64,000 nt of DNA. Origin: Girardinichthys multiradiatus (lineage: Eukaryota; Chordata; Actinopteri; Cyprinodontiformes; Goodeidae). Under the pieces are notes generated by a model, which saw only the letters and a program-made list of their open reading frames with translations, made no database searches and had not been told where the DNA came from. Shown here in pieces: positions 44,726 to 55,089 of the stretch. The position numbers and the translations under genes were made by a program. The first letter of the stretch is position 1. Every line of letters begins with the position of its first letter. The stretch spans positions 3,653,234 to 3,717,233 of the forward strand of contig NC_061806.1 in assembly GCF_021462225.1 (NCBI RefSeq). The letters run 5' to 3'.

Positions 44726-45310
44726 TGTCATGGTTTCTATCTTATCGGTGGACCAGAGATGCAGGATGAGCGGAGATGGTTGGTGAGATTATTCTTCTTT
44801 AATGAGGTGAGCCAACTTACAATCTCCAGTCCAGGTTTCACAGAGATCCAGTTCATCAAAAACAATCCTGGTTTCTGGACCACAGGATACCACAAAACAG
44901 TAGGAACAGACAGCCTAACTTAGGTCAAACCAAATTAGACTAACAACACCGCGTGGAACAAAGGACAAAGACAAACTTAAATACAGACAAAGGTGTACAT
45001 GAAACAATAGGGCAGGTAATCAGTGGAAAACAGACACAGGTGTGGAACAGGCGTGCAGGAAGACAGAGGGGCAGGTGAACCAGATAGGGGTAACAAGAAC
45101 ATGAGGAGCCTGACGAAACAAACAGTAAGCAAACCCAAGGAATCAGGACATGGAAAAATAACAGATCTTATACAATAAAAAACACAGTCAACAGAACAGA
45201 ACCTAGGAAACAAAACCCAGAAATGAGGACTCCAGGACTAACCAAGCTAGTAACGGAAAAACACCTGACTAAACATAAACAATTACAGAATCAAACCACC
45301 CACTGTGACA
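44726..45310 (-). mobile_element. Solo LTR, 585 bp, inside the L2-type LINE
   Basis: On the minus strand the unit starts TGTCACAGTGGG and ends AAACCATGACA, with perfect 5-bp duplications AAAGC. It contains a CACACCTG...GATTACCTGCCC block like the solo LTR at 18.8 kb and the LTR at 51.4 kb, suggesting related gypsy-type LTR families. No internal retroviral sequence remains. The LINE RT C-terminal sequence lies on its right and the LINE 3' UTR on its left. Confidence 0.83.
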
Positions 45311-46082
45311 AAAGCTTCTCCATGTTTGGTTCTGGTTCTGGGTATGCAGAGTAGATTTGCGTGAGATGACCTGAGAGGTCTGGGTGGTTGATACACTGAC
45401 AACAAGTCTGTAATGTATTTTGGTGCTAAGCCATTCAGTGATTTAAAGACTAACAGAAGTATTTTAAACTCTATTCTCTGAGCTACAGCGAGCCAGTGTA
45501 GGGACTTTAGAACCGGGGTGATGTGCTCCACTTTCTTAGTTCTAGTGAGGACGCGGGCAGCACAGTTCTGGATCAACTGCAGCTGTCTGATCGACCTTTT
45601 AGGCAGACCTGTGAAGACACCATTGCAGTAATCAATTCTACTAAAGATGAACGCATGAATTAGTTTTTCAAGGTCCTGCTGAGACATTAGTGCTTTAATC
45701 CTGGAGATGTTCTTTAGGTGATAGAAGGCCGACCTAGTTACTACCTTTATGTGCCCCTGAAGGTTCAGGTCTGAGTCCATCACTACACCAGGTTTTGAGC
45801 CTGACTGGTGGTTTCTAGCTGTATAAACTGAAGCTGTGTGCTAACTTTTAAACGCTCTTCCTTTGGTCCAAAGATTATTTTTACTTCAATTTTGTTTTGT
45901 TTCAGCTGAAGAAAATTTTGGCCCATCCATGCATTGATTTCTTCTAAGCATTTACCCAGCGCTTGAATGGGTTCATGGTCACCTGGTGACACCGTAATGT
46001 ATAGCTGTGTGTCGTCTGCATAGTTATGATAACTTACGTTGTTGTTTATTAAAATCTGAGTTAGGGGAGCATGTAGATATTG
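45311..46082 (-). pseudogene. L2-type LINE RT, C-terminal half
   Basis: Minus-strand reading: [18 protein letters not shown] (YADD catalytic box, about 46020), a [14 protein letters not shown] thumb segment, SDLNLQGHIKVVTRSAFYHL, FSRIDYCNGVFTGLPKRS, LIQNCAARVLTRTKKVEHIT and SLHWLAVAQRIEFKILLL. This is the standard L2-type C-terminal domain. One or two frame changes (near 45783) are present. It continues from the RT part at 49.9-50.6 kb, beyond the L1 insertion. Confidence 0.87.
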
Positions 46083-46094
46083 AATAGGAGGGGC
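46083..46094 (+). repeat. 12-bp TSD (left) of the L1 insertion
   Basis: AATAGGAGGGGC is repeated exactly at 49898-49909. The LINE RT reading (QGSILGPLL then on to the YADD part) is split here. Confidence 0.88.
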
Positions 46095-46260
46095 TGGTGA
46101 TGAGCGGCTGAGATCTCGCGAGAGTTGTACGTAAGTAATATGGCGGTATATTGGTAAACAAACACGACAGAACTCAGGTAAAACAAGCCAATAAATTCAA
46201 GCCGAACATAGAAACGTGTAAAATACTAACCACTGTTTCATATTTTTCCAATAAAACAAA

Positions 46261-46600
46261 TTGGACGAGGAAACCTTGGACAGCCTGGAGAGCTACGTGG
46301 ACATATGTTTTGATAACATTGTAATGGGCAAGCCACAAAAATCTCCACCCATGGCCACACCAACATCAAAACGCACCCGTTCAGAGTACTCGACCAGCAC
46401 CTCCACTATCTCTCCAGAGAAAAGCTACGCTGATGTCCTGGACTCTATTGACAAGAAGCTAACCAGCCTGGATGCCCGTCTCGCCCTGGTGGAGGTTCTC
46501 CATAGGGAATTTCAAGCTCTGAGGGAGTCTGGAGTTTAGCCAAGAACAACTCGCTTCGCTAACAGCTGAGAACCAAACACTGAGGGATAGCTTGAAAACA
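46261..46600 (+). pseudogene. L1 ORF1 N-terminal fragment
   Basis: The reading contains ESYVDICFDNIVMG, a Ser/Thr/Pro-rich stretch, then YADVLDSIDKKLTSLDARLA, the start of the coiled coil of L1 ORF1 proteins. A one-base change at about 46530 shifts the frame into FSQEQLASLTAENQTL and SLKTLTDGI. The first codon shown is TTG, so the ATG has been lost or lies elsewhere. The RNA-binding RRM and CTD parts are missing because of the jump to the G-rich body. Confidence 0.7.
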
Positions 46601-46615
46601 CTCACCGATGGAATT

Positions 46616-49440
46616 TAATCGGCTACATCACCTAGTGGGGGTGGGGCGCCCTTGGCTTCATCCTGTGGGGCGTTGTGGTGGATTCGGGGGGGTGTCTGGG
46701 TTGGGGCATTTGGGGTGTCCCTGGGCTGGGATCGCTGGGGGGTCTGGCGCTGGGGGCTGCGGTCCCGGCCGGGGTGGGGCTTTGGTGGCTCTTGTGGGGG
46801 ACATCTGGTAGCTGCATGCGATGCTTTTGGGGGGCCTGCGGCGACAGACATAGGTCACTGGCCTGGTGCCCGTGCTGCTCCTGGGTGGGTCTGGGGTGGG
46901 CTTGGGGCTCGGGGTCCCTGGGGCGTATCACGTGCTGGTAATGTGCCCTCCTTTGTGTGGTGTATTTTGGTTGTGCAGGGCTGGCTGGTCTTCTCCTTTG
47001 TTTGGAGATGGGCCGCATTCTTGGCCGCTTGGGCGTTTGTGGCTGGGTCCTTTTTGTTGGGGGTCGGTGGCTACTTCGGGCGGCGGACTGGGTAACGGGG
47101 CTCTGGCATCAACACCACATTTGAGCTGGCGGAGGCAGGCTTGGGGTTTTTTCACACTCCCGTTCGCTATTTCCCATCTGTGGTCGGAGGCCGGGAGAGG
47201 GAATGGGCCCTCTAGTTGGGTTTGAGTTGGGGGTCAGGTCTTGGGGATTGTGTGGTGCTGGGCTGGCGTTTCGGCTCTCTCGGGATCGCTTGGGTTCCCT
47301 TGGATCTTGGTCCCTGGCTTTGGGCCCTGGTCGGCCGGCTGGGGGGGTGCCGGGCTCTGGTTTGGGGGTTTTAGCCGACGTTTATTGGGATGTGGCCCCG
47401 CTTTGATGGGGGGGGGGCTGGATTGCCGTGGGGGCGCCTTGCGGGGGTGCGGATGGCCGGTGGGCTGGGGCGCCCCCGGGTTTGGGGGTGGGTTTGGCGG
47501 GGTGCCCGGTAAGTGGGGCCGCCGTGGCCTTCTTTCCATGGCTTCCTTCTGTGGTCCTGGCCCGGGGTCGGGCGATGGGCTGCGGTTGGCGGTCGGGTGG
47601 GTGGGGCGGCAGAGCATGTCTTGTGACTGCACCGGGATGGCTGGCGGGGTGTGCTTGGCCTGGAGCGGTTGGCCTGCATGGCCCAGGTCCCCGGCCGGTG
47701 CATGTATCCCTCTCGTGGACTGGTGAGCTGGAGCTGCTGGCACTGTCTGGGGGGGTTGGGCGGGCTTGGAGGTGTGCTGCTCTGCTGTCTGTCTTGTCCG
47801 AGGGAGGATCGGGGCGGTGGACTGGGGGGTAGCGTGGAGGGGCTGCAGTCTGTGGGGTGGAGGGGTTGTGTCCACTTCTAGGGCGTGGGGTCACTGGCGT
47901 TTGGATCAGCTGGGCGGCGATGGTGGAGCTGAGCTGGATAGTGTTTCTCCCTGGGCGGTCATTGCAGTGGCAGTGATGTAGTGTTTTTTGTTGCTGAGGG
48001 GGGCGTGGTGGGGTCAAGGCTCTGGGTGCCTGCCGCTGGCCGGGGACCTCTGGGTGGCTGAGTTTGTCCCATCATGGTGTGGGGTCGGGGGTCCGGTTGT
48101 GGGTGCGGTGCTGGGTGGGGTCTGCCCTGTTGCGCCGGTGGGCGGGGGCGGTGCTGCGCAGGGCCCTTGCCTTGCCGTTGCGGCGCGCTGTGTGGTGGGG
48201 GAGCGGGGTGTGGCCGTGGTTCTTAGAGCGGGGCTGTGTGTGGAGCTTGCGCTGTGTGGGTGTGGCTTCATTGGCTTCTCGGCCACGGAGTTCACCTGTG
48301 GGGGTGTGCCCCTGTGGGGGTGGGGATTCGTGCCGTTTGGGTTCAGGGGGATGTGTTTGATATTGGTGTCCTTGTTGTGGGTGGCCCTGTGGGGAGGTTC
48401 TTGTTCTTGTTGGGGTTCACTGGGGGTGGGAGACTCATGGGGTTGAGATCAGGGCTCGTTGGGTGGTCGGGACAGCTCCGGCCTGGGGCGGCTTTGGTTG
48501 GCGGGTTGCTTTGGGCCATGTGGACCCCTCTTTTGTACATAGCCCCCTCTCCGGAGGTGGATGGGGGTTGTTGGGGACTGGGTTCAGGGCAGGGGGGCAG
48601 GACCTGGGCCGGGGTCACCCGGGTCTGGGAAGTACCGGCGCTGTCTGCCTGCCTCTGCCCCAGGAGGGAAGGGGACTACCTCCTGGGTCCGGGGGCTGGT
48701 TGCCCTGAGGGGGTACAGGCGCCTGGACCTGGGAGTATAGAGTATGCATGGGGAGTGTGAGTGAGTGATGTCCATTGTTGTTATCCTTATGTTGGGTGTG
48801 AGTGATTTTATGTGTATGCATGAGGGTGGGAGTGGGTGTTTGTGACTGTGTGTGCCTGTTTTTTTTTTTTATTTGTGACAGGTTGGGTCTTGGACTGCTC
48901 CCTCTCCTGTATCAGCTTCCTCCCCGCCACACCGCCTGCTGGTGGTTGGAGTCTCTGCCCACTGGTGTACTTGTGGTTCTCGGTGTCCGCGGCCGGAAGC
49001 TTTGGTGTGGGCTGGCTCACTCCCGGTGACTGCTTGCCGGGGCCTGGCCCCCTTGGCTCTGTCGGGCCTCTGCTTGGGGGGAGGTGTGTCCCGGGGTCTT
49101 GGGCCTTTGGGTCCATGGCTGGATCTGCTCAGGCGTGGACGGCTGCCGGTGGGACCTGTGGACTCGTCGCTGCGGCTCCCTGGGGCTTCTGCACTGTCGC
49201 TGCTGGGTGGTTCCCCTGGGACTCTTCACTGCTCTTCTCTGGGGGGGTTGCGGTAGTCCTGGCGGTGGTTCTCCTGGGGTTCTTGTGCTTTGGGGGGCCT
49301 TTAGATGTCTGTGACTCAGTTCTCCTCAGTGTCCGTCCGGGGACCATGGGGCAGGCCTGTGGGTCCTCACACTCGCTATTGCATATTTTTGTGGAGAAAC
49401 CTTGTATACAAAAGCGCGTCCACACTCATACTCGCAGGTG
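46616..49440 (+). repeat. G-rich body of the L1 element
   Basis: About 2.8 kb with strong strand asymmetry: plus strand rich in GGGG/GGGGG runs and poor in A. Long overlapping open frames exist on both strands simply because stop codons (TAA, TAG, TGA) are rare in GC-rich sequence; their products are Gly/Trp-rich or Pro/Arg-rich low-complexity and have no domains. It is best read as the 3' UTR-like part of the L1. Confidence 0.7.
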
Positions 49441-49594
49441 TTAAGCTTCAGGTGTTGACAGACACACAGATGTTCTATTTTTAGCGGCACCTCTCACTAA
49501 GTACATTTTACATTCAGAATTACCATGTACTATTTTGTTAAAAAAAAACTTAAAAAAAACAGCTGTAGGTGTATAAGCAAGCAGGGTGTAATCT

Positions 49595-49690
49595 TGTATT
49601 CTCTTTCTTCTTCTTTCTCTCCTCCACTCTTTCCTCCTTTTCTCCCCTTTTTCCCCATCTCTCTCTTTTTTGAGTTTAATTTTTCCTTTT
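49595..49690 (+). repeat. Polypyrimidine tract
   Basis: Almost pure C/T sequence (ctctttcttcttctttctct and on) near the end of the L1 element, before its A-rich tail. Confidence 0.85.
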
Positions 49691-49909
49691 TATTTCAGTC
49701 TTCGTGTCCGTAACAATTGAAATATTCCCAAAGAAGTTTATAATAAGGTTTCTTCTATAAATATCAAGCAGAGCTTTAAAGCATTAGCTGGGATGCTCTG
49801 TTTGTGAAAGTAAATCTGTTGGGCAATTTCTTGGCACTCAGACAACAATTCTGAGCGATACTCTGCCGGACAGGACACGGTAAAAAAAATAAAAAATAAT
49901 AGGAGGGGC

Positions 49910-50590
49910 CCTAAGATGGACCCTTGGCGAACACCACATGTGATTTTTGTGCTCTCTGATGTAAAATTACCTACTGACACAAAAAAGTCCCTGTCCTTCA
50001 AGTAGGATTTAAACCAGTTGAGTGCTGTACCAGAAAGGCCGACCCAGTTTTCCAGGCGCTCTAATAAAATGGAGTGATCAACAGTGTCGAATGCTGCACT
50101 AAGGTCCAATAATACCAGCACTGTGGTTCTTCCACAGTCTGCATTTATACGGATGTCATTGAACACCTTGACAAGAGCAGTCTCTGTACTGTGGTGAGCA
50201 CGGAAGCCTGACTGGAAGACATCGAAGCAGTTGGTCATTGTTAGGAAGTTGTTTAACTGTTGAAACACAGCTTTTTCAATAATCTTACTGATGAAGAGGA
50301 GGTTTGATATAGGCCTGTAGTTCTGTAGTAGCAGCTAACAAGTTGCTCTTTTTCAATAGAGGTTTGATAATTGCTGTTTTCAGAGCCTTGGGGAAAAAAC
50401 CTGACAAAAGGGACGTGTTTATTATTTGTGTTAAATCTGATGTTATTACGGGCAAAGCTTTCTTAAGAAAAGCTGTTGGTAAAAGATCGAGACAGCAGGA
50501 AGAAGAGCTTAGTTGCTGTACGATTTCTTCTAAGTCCAAACAAAAAAATAAAAATAAAAATAAAAATAAATGATCCAACCAGGAGAAAAA
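49910..50590 (-). pseudogene. L2-type LINE RT, N-terminal half
   Basis: Minus-strand reading: LDLEEIVQQLSSSSCCLDLL, ALKTAIIKPLLKKSNLL (fingers), FDVFQSGFRAHHSTETALVK, VLVLLDLSAAFDTVDHSILL (motif A) and CGVRQGSILGPLL, where the reading meets the L1 insertion. One frame change separates the two pieces near 50280. It joins functionally to 45311-46082. Confidence 0.87.
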
Positions 50591-51776
50591 CAAAGGCCGA
50601 CGATGAAGGAGCTGACGGTCAGGAGGCCTGCGGCGAAGTAGCCAGTGAAGAAGCCGATAATCTGTAATCCCTCTGTAATGAATTCAGCCTGTAAAACAGA
50701 GTGCACCTAGTCCAGATCCTCGGGATGTGCCATTAAATGGCGTCCAAAACTGAAGCATCGTTGCCTCATGAAGTCTTTTTTTCATTTTCTCCAGCCTGGC
50801 TTGCAGCCAATTATGGGCTGGAGGTTGCACTGACAGCTGGGGAACTGCACAGGGCGTTGGGTGACTATCCACAGACTCCGGGGAAAACAGCTGCGAGGAG
50901 ATCATGGAGGACGGACCCTCCAAGGAAGGGTTGGAAGCGCCCATCCGTACCTCCCCAACGGCGACTGCTCCGCGGCGACGACGTCGTCCGGGGCAGGAGC
51001 CGAACCCAGCGGGAAAATTGGCTGCAGCAGAAGTTGCTGCTGACGTGAATTACTCTGGGGCAGCTGCTGTTACTGTGGGTGACGAGGAGGGCTTGTGGCG
51101 ATGACGACGACGGCGTAAAGAGGCGGGGGTGGCTGAGACTGTTGGAGGCAAACTGGAGCAGATCCGACCCGGTATGGAGAATGGAGATACCGGCGTCGGT
51201 TGGCGTCACTCAGCTTCCTCCATTTCCTGGAACAACATGGGTGAAGGTACAATCTCCACCTCATCGCCGTACATCTTCTTTAAATCCTCCCTCTGCTGTC
51301 ATACCCACTTCTTCAGCTCATTTTGTTTGTCCGCTTGGTCCTGGTACTGGCTGGTTCCTACTGTCAGGTTCTGTGTTCGGATCGGACCAAAGCGCAGACA
51401 AGAGCTTGGGAGCAGCATGTTTGTAAGAGTCTTCAGATTTTATTTCCAGAGGTATTTACAAACACATAGCGAGTAACTGCAGGTACTACAAAGAATCCAG
51501 ACAAAAACTTACATTTCTGCAGGAAATTGTAGAGAAAACAGAACCAGGGATCGTGACAGAGGAACCAGCGGGGAACAAAGAACACAGACCAACTAATATA
51601 CTGAGAGACATGAGAGGAAAACATAGGGCAGACAATCAAAGAAACAGGTGTGACATGGACACAGGGAGACAGAGGGAGCAGGTGAAAGACTGAATACTCA
51701 AACCAAAATAAAAACATCTAGACAAAATAAACCACAAGAGACCATAAAACAAAACCCAACATGTCACACCGTGACA
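50577..51776 (-). mobile_element. Truncated LTR retrotransposon (LTR plus gag-like region)
   Basis: The 415-bp LTR at 51362-51776 is followed on the minus strand by about 0.8 kb that reads as protein in pieces: QADKQNELKKW, MYGDEVEIVPSPMLFQEMEE, HNWLQARLEKMKKRLHEATM and a Pro/Arg-rich RRRPPDRQLLHRRPL. This is the sort of gag-region coding seen in fish gypsy elements. There is no pol and no second LTR, and the bases flanking the unit do not form a duplication. Insertion removed part of the host LINE's endonuclease. Element type is inferred from structure. Confidence 0.55.
51362..51776 (-). repeat. LTR of truncated element
   Basis: On the minus strand it runs TGTCACGGTGTGACA ... GAACCTGACA, with an AATAAA (in gaaataaaatctg) about 75 bp before the end. 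The flanks (cctac on the left, gtttt on the right) do not match, consistent with the left flank being the element's own interior. Confidence 0.72.
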
Positions 51777-52150
51777 GTTTTGGACTTAGGAGGCCTGTAA
51801 ATATTCAAGAACATGGTTCGGACAGGGCTCTTTAACTGGAGAGCCAAATATTCAAAAGAGTCAAATTTGCCCAGAAATACTTTTTTACACTCTAATAAAT
51901 CTTTAAACAAAGTGGCCCCCCCCCCTCCACCTTTTCTTTGCTGTCTGCTCTCACAAAGAAAATTGTACTTCGGAGGTGTCGACTATCAGAATGGGAGCTT
52001 CACTAAATTCATGTAACCATGTTTCTGTTAAAAACAGAACATCAAGATCGTGGTCAGTAATGAAGTCATTGATAAAAAATGATTTTCCTGACAGAGATCT
52101 AATGTTCAATAAAGCCAGTTTATATGACATAGTTGCTGATATTAACTTTG
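51777..52150 (-). pseudogene. L2-type LINE endonuclease, N-terminal part
   Basis: Minus-strand reading from about 52140: LALLNIRSLSGKSFFINDFI then DHDLDVLFLTETWL (the catalytic LTETWL motif), and later KVFLGKFDSFEYLALQLKSP and NIYRPPKSKT, where the LTR element interrupts. A run of C/G near 51910 shifts the frame. The GDFN and SDH parts of the endonuclease are missing. Confidence 0.85.
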
Positions 52151-52399
52151 TGTTTGTTTGTACCTGACAGTTTATGGCTTTTGTTAATTGTTTATTACTG
52201 TCTCTTATCCTTTTGGTTTTGTTCTTTCTGTCACGTATAAGCACAGAGATTTTACAACTATCTCCTATTAGGGGCCCAAGTTTTTCCTGGACATGCTCAT
52301 TTCTGATAGAGTTACCACTGAGGCCCAGATTGTATCACAGAGAAGTGATTTGCAGGTCCTGATTAGGAGGAGATAGATTAGGAGGTAGTGGAGGTCTGC

Positions 52400-53769
52400 G
52401 GCATTTGGAAGATGTTGGTTTAGTAGCAGGGCCTCGGCCACGGGGGGTGTTGAATGGAGAAGATGTCAGAGCCATTTGGGTCCCGATCGTAAGAGCTCCT
52501 TTCATGTTATCAGAATCCAGTAAAGCAAAAAGTGGGCTCAGTGGGCAGATGGGAGAGTTATTGCGGTCTGGGTCGGGGTCTGGGGGGATGGGGGTTTAAC
52601 TGGGGGGTCCACTTCTCCTCTGGATTTCGACGGGGAGACCTTTTGTGATGACCTCTCTTTCTCAGCCAACTGGCCGGTTGTCTCTGCTGGAGCTGTTGGA
52701 GGCAGCGTTATCATTGTTGGTGATACTCCATGTTCTCTGCTGAAGGTTGACGCTGCTGGCGGATTATTTACTGAATAGATGAGATTAGATGTGAGATGTC
52801 TGGCTCCTGGTTTGTTCAAACAGAAACCATCTTGCTTGAAGAGTTGCCTTTTTTCCCAAAAAATATTAAAGTTGTCGATGAAGATCACAGGTGTGGTGGC
52901 ATCAGAAGTCTGGAAAATACCTTATCTCCACAGAAAATCGGTGCAAAGGGTCCGCTGAGAAACACCTTGATATTGAGACCTCCAACAATATTCATCAGAC
53001 GAGTGAAATCCTCCTTCAAACCTTCTGATTTTTTCTTAGCCACGTCATCCATGGCTCCACAGTGTATAATAAGGTTTTCTAGAGATGGACGCTTTTCTGT
53101 GATTGCAAGAATATTCTCTGAGATATCGGACACCACATTACTGGTACCAATCATAACTTCTGTGTTTTTCTTGTTGCAGAAGTTGTTAATCCCATCCTCA
53201 GCTGTGTTGACCACTATTAGGGTTCTTTGTCTGGTGGGGCGCTTTTTCTCTGGCAATTTAGGGGAAGACTGTTTAGGATGAAGGCTGTTCTCAAACCTTT
53301 TATTGTTCTCAGAAGATGGATCATTTTCCTGGTTTTCATTCTGTAGTGGAGCAAATCTGTTTTGGAGGCGAACTCCATTATTTCCAGCTGTCTCACTCCT
53401 ATCAGTTGTTGTGACAGCAGCTCGCTGTCGAAGTCTCCTTTTCCGAGGGGAAACGGGGGCATTTCTCTGTAATTCTGGTCATTCTAATTTATTGAATTGC
53501 TGAGATCTTCCAGTGAGTCGTCCACCTTGATTTTTAGGGCATGCCCCTAAAACATGCCAGGGGGGTCTGCAGGTAGGTTTATTCTCAGTGTTCTGATTGC
53601 CGGCTGAGTCGTTGAGCTGGCTGTCACTGCTTGGGATCACAGGCAGAGTTGAATCATCGCTGTACCCCATATTCACCTCCACATTCACTTCTAGTCAATG
53701 GATTTTCATCTACAAAACAGCCAATTTTTGTAAAAGTTTGTCAAAGTCCTCTGTGGTGAAGGGAGGCAT
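52400..53769 (-). pseudogene. L2-type LINE ORF1 with SGNH/esterase-like domain
   Basis: The minus-strand ORF1 starts at 53769 (MPPFTTEDFDKLLQKLAVL, a heptad-like N-terminus, then a stop). It continues through a Ser/Asn-rich linker and a Lys/Arg-rich segment to the esterase-like part: RTLIVVNTAEDGINN, VMIGTSNVVSDISENILAIT, NLIIHCGAMDDVAKK, VFLSGPFAPIFCGD, FIDNFNIFWEKRQLF and DGFCLNKPGARHL. SGNH hydrolase-like esterase domains in ORF1 are known from CR1/L2-like LINEs. The catalytic Ser position appears as Asn/Thr (NTAEDG) and the C-terminal Asp-x-x-His block reads DGFC, so catalysis is doubtful. Several stops and shifts break the frame. Confidence 0.78.
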
Positions 53770-54100
53770 TTTGTGCTGATTAGCTGGTGTCAGATTGTCC
53801 TTATTTCGAGTTCGATTATAAAAACCTCAAAATCCTTTAGAAAAAAATAATAAAAATAATAATCCTTGGGAGTTGCTGGTAAGAAGTAGTTTTAGTCCAA
53901 TATTTCCGTAATTTTGGCTAAGAGATAAAAAGTTAGGAGTAAAAGAATGCGAGCAACCAGGGAGCTTAGGAGAAAAGCATCTGAGCAGGCAGAGAGGCGG
54001 AAGCAACACTTAATATGTGTTCCAACAACCAGTTCACAATGCAAATCAGAAGGGGATATAACATTTAATTTTTTATTAAACATTTAAAAGTAAGAAATCT

Positions 54101-54593
54101 TAACCTTTTGGACAATTGATTCTTAATGTTATGTTGAATTAGCCCTCACAGTGAATGCATTTTAAATAGAGTTGAGACTTTATGGGGTGAAAATTGTTTT
54201 TGGGCTCTCACAAGATGGTGAATGTACAAACTAGCTGCGTGTGAGCACAGTAGAGCTAATAGTGGCTTAGCATATAGCAATAGCAGAGCTTTTAGTTTTA
54301 GCATTAGGTGTACTGGAGAATATTTAGCATCTTTTTAAGAACTATGCATACATATTTCAGCAGGTCACTGAGAGGAGATTGAGGGAAAACACATAAAAGG
54401 AAGTAAACTCACATTACCAGTGTTTAAACCACTCTTTGAAATAATGTTTGAATCACCGGTAGCCTCAGCTCCGGCTAGGCTCATTGGCCACTAGCATTGG
54501 CTTAGCTGATAATAGATACCAAAAAAAGCAAAACACAATGAAATAAATATTTTTTTTTATATTGTTTTATCCTAAATAATTTTCTCTGCCCAG
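54101..54593. other. Non-coding DNA, nothing recognised
   Basis: AT-rich sequence between the LINE 5' end and the candidate exon; it ends in a pyrimidine tract and AG (ttttctctgcccag). Confidence 0.4.
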
Positions 54594-54776
54594 ACACATC
54601 CCCTTACATGAACAGTATTGATGAACAGCTGAGAGGGAAAGCTTCTGCTCCTCACACAGTCAGGGAGAGGGAAAGCTGCATCCTCGACAAGATTAGAAGA
54701 GAAGAGACACTGCCTCTTCTTGAGGAATCTCTGGTTCAGCTTCTTTTTTGCACAAGCTAAGAAAGATAGGTTTAAG
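54594..54776 (+). CDS. Candidate exon of an unrecognised gene (possibly broken)
   Basis: Bounded by a strong acceptor (ttttctctgcccag, AG at 54592-54593) and a strong donor (AAG|GTGAGT at 54776/54777). The frame starting two bases in reads SPYMNSIDEQLRGKASAPHT, VRERESCILDKIRREETLPL and LEESLVQLL, with convincingly protein-like, charged-helix composition. A six-T run at 54744-54749 then leads to a stop; one base fewer would continue as FAQAKKDRFK to the donor. So either the exon is in a pseudogene, the T run is a sequence error, or the splice site differs. The family is not recognised; the helix IRREETLPLLEE recalls coiled-coil proteins but no assignment is made. Confidence 0.45.
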
Positions 54777-54854
54777 GTGAGTAGACTTGTTTTTAACTGT
54801 AATACAGTCTCTGGAGACACAGACAGTAGAATGTACTTAACGTTTGGATCCAAG

Positions 54855-54954
54855 TGTCTTTGAAGAATGCACCCTTTTACTTGACCAGCAAGGACAGTAC
54901 ATTCAGATGCTACTGCGCATGTGTCTCCCCGATGCCACTCTGGAAATGCTGCAG
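54855..54954 (+). CDS. Second candidate exon of the same unrecognised gene
   Basis: Reads VFEECTLLLDQQGQYIQMLL then RMCLPDATLEMLQ, ending exactly at a consensus donor (CTGCAG|GTAAGA, 54954/54955). The acceptor is unclear: AG at 54853-54854 gives a start in a phase that does not fit the preceding candidate exon. The composition and donor are the evidence; the gene is unknown. No further exon was found up to the Tc1 relic at about 55090. Confidence 0.4.
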
Positions 54955-55089
54955 GTAAGACGACGCCTGCGCACCAGAGTTTTCTACTATGATGTCCTGG
55001 AGCGTCCAGCTGTGACCCCTCCTCCCTGGTAGTTGCCCCAAAAATAGATTAAGCCTGTGCATTCTGGGATTCAGAGTTTTACCAATCTC

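Larger units (their letters stand above)
46095..49897 (+). mobile_element. L1-type LINE, ORF2 missing, G-rich body
   Basis: A 3.8-kb plus-strand unit bracketed by a perfect 12-bp duplication and ending in an A-rich tail (aaaaaaaataaaaaataat). It starts with a 160-bp 5' UTR and an ORF1 fragment, then switches at about 46616 to some 2.8 kb of extremely G-rich sequence. This is followed by a pyrimidine tract and a 3' end containing ctgccggacaggacacggta. The endonuclease/RT ORF2 that an autonomous L1 needs is absent. The 3' terminal sequence resembles fish L1-clade tails known to me; that assignment is from memory. Confidence 0.75.
44397..54100 (-). mobile_element. L2-type LINE with esterase-like ORF1, carrying three later insertions
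   Basis: Read on the minus strand: 5' UTR from about 54080, ORF1 from Met at 53769 with an esterase-like domain, ORF2 endonuclease from about 52140, RT from about 50590 to 45300, and a 3' end near 44400 with the 'tatatagcgcttttcagc' tail. Three later insertions break it: a solo LTR (44726-45310), an L1 (46095-49897) and a truncated LTR element (about 50577-51776). Without them the LINE is about 4 kb. Its EN C-terminal half and linker are lost at the LTR-element site. The esterase domain in ORF1 is known from CR1/L2-like LINEs. Frameshifts and stops make it inactive. Confidence 0.87.

Noticed and set aside
46615..49444. Many long overlapping open frames on both strands (up to about 210 codons) in the G-rich region
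   Set aside because: Products are low-complexity Gly/Trp- or Pro/Arg-rich and appear in several frames at once; stop codons are simply rare in such GC-rich DNA. The region is part of an L1 insertion.
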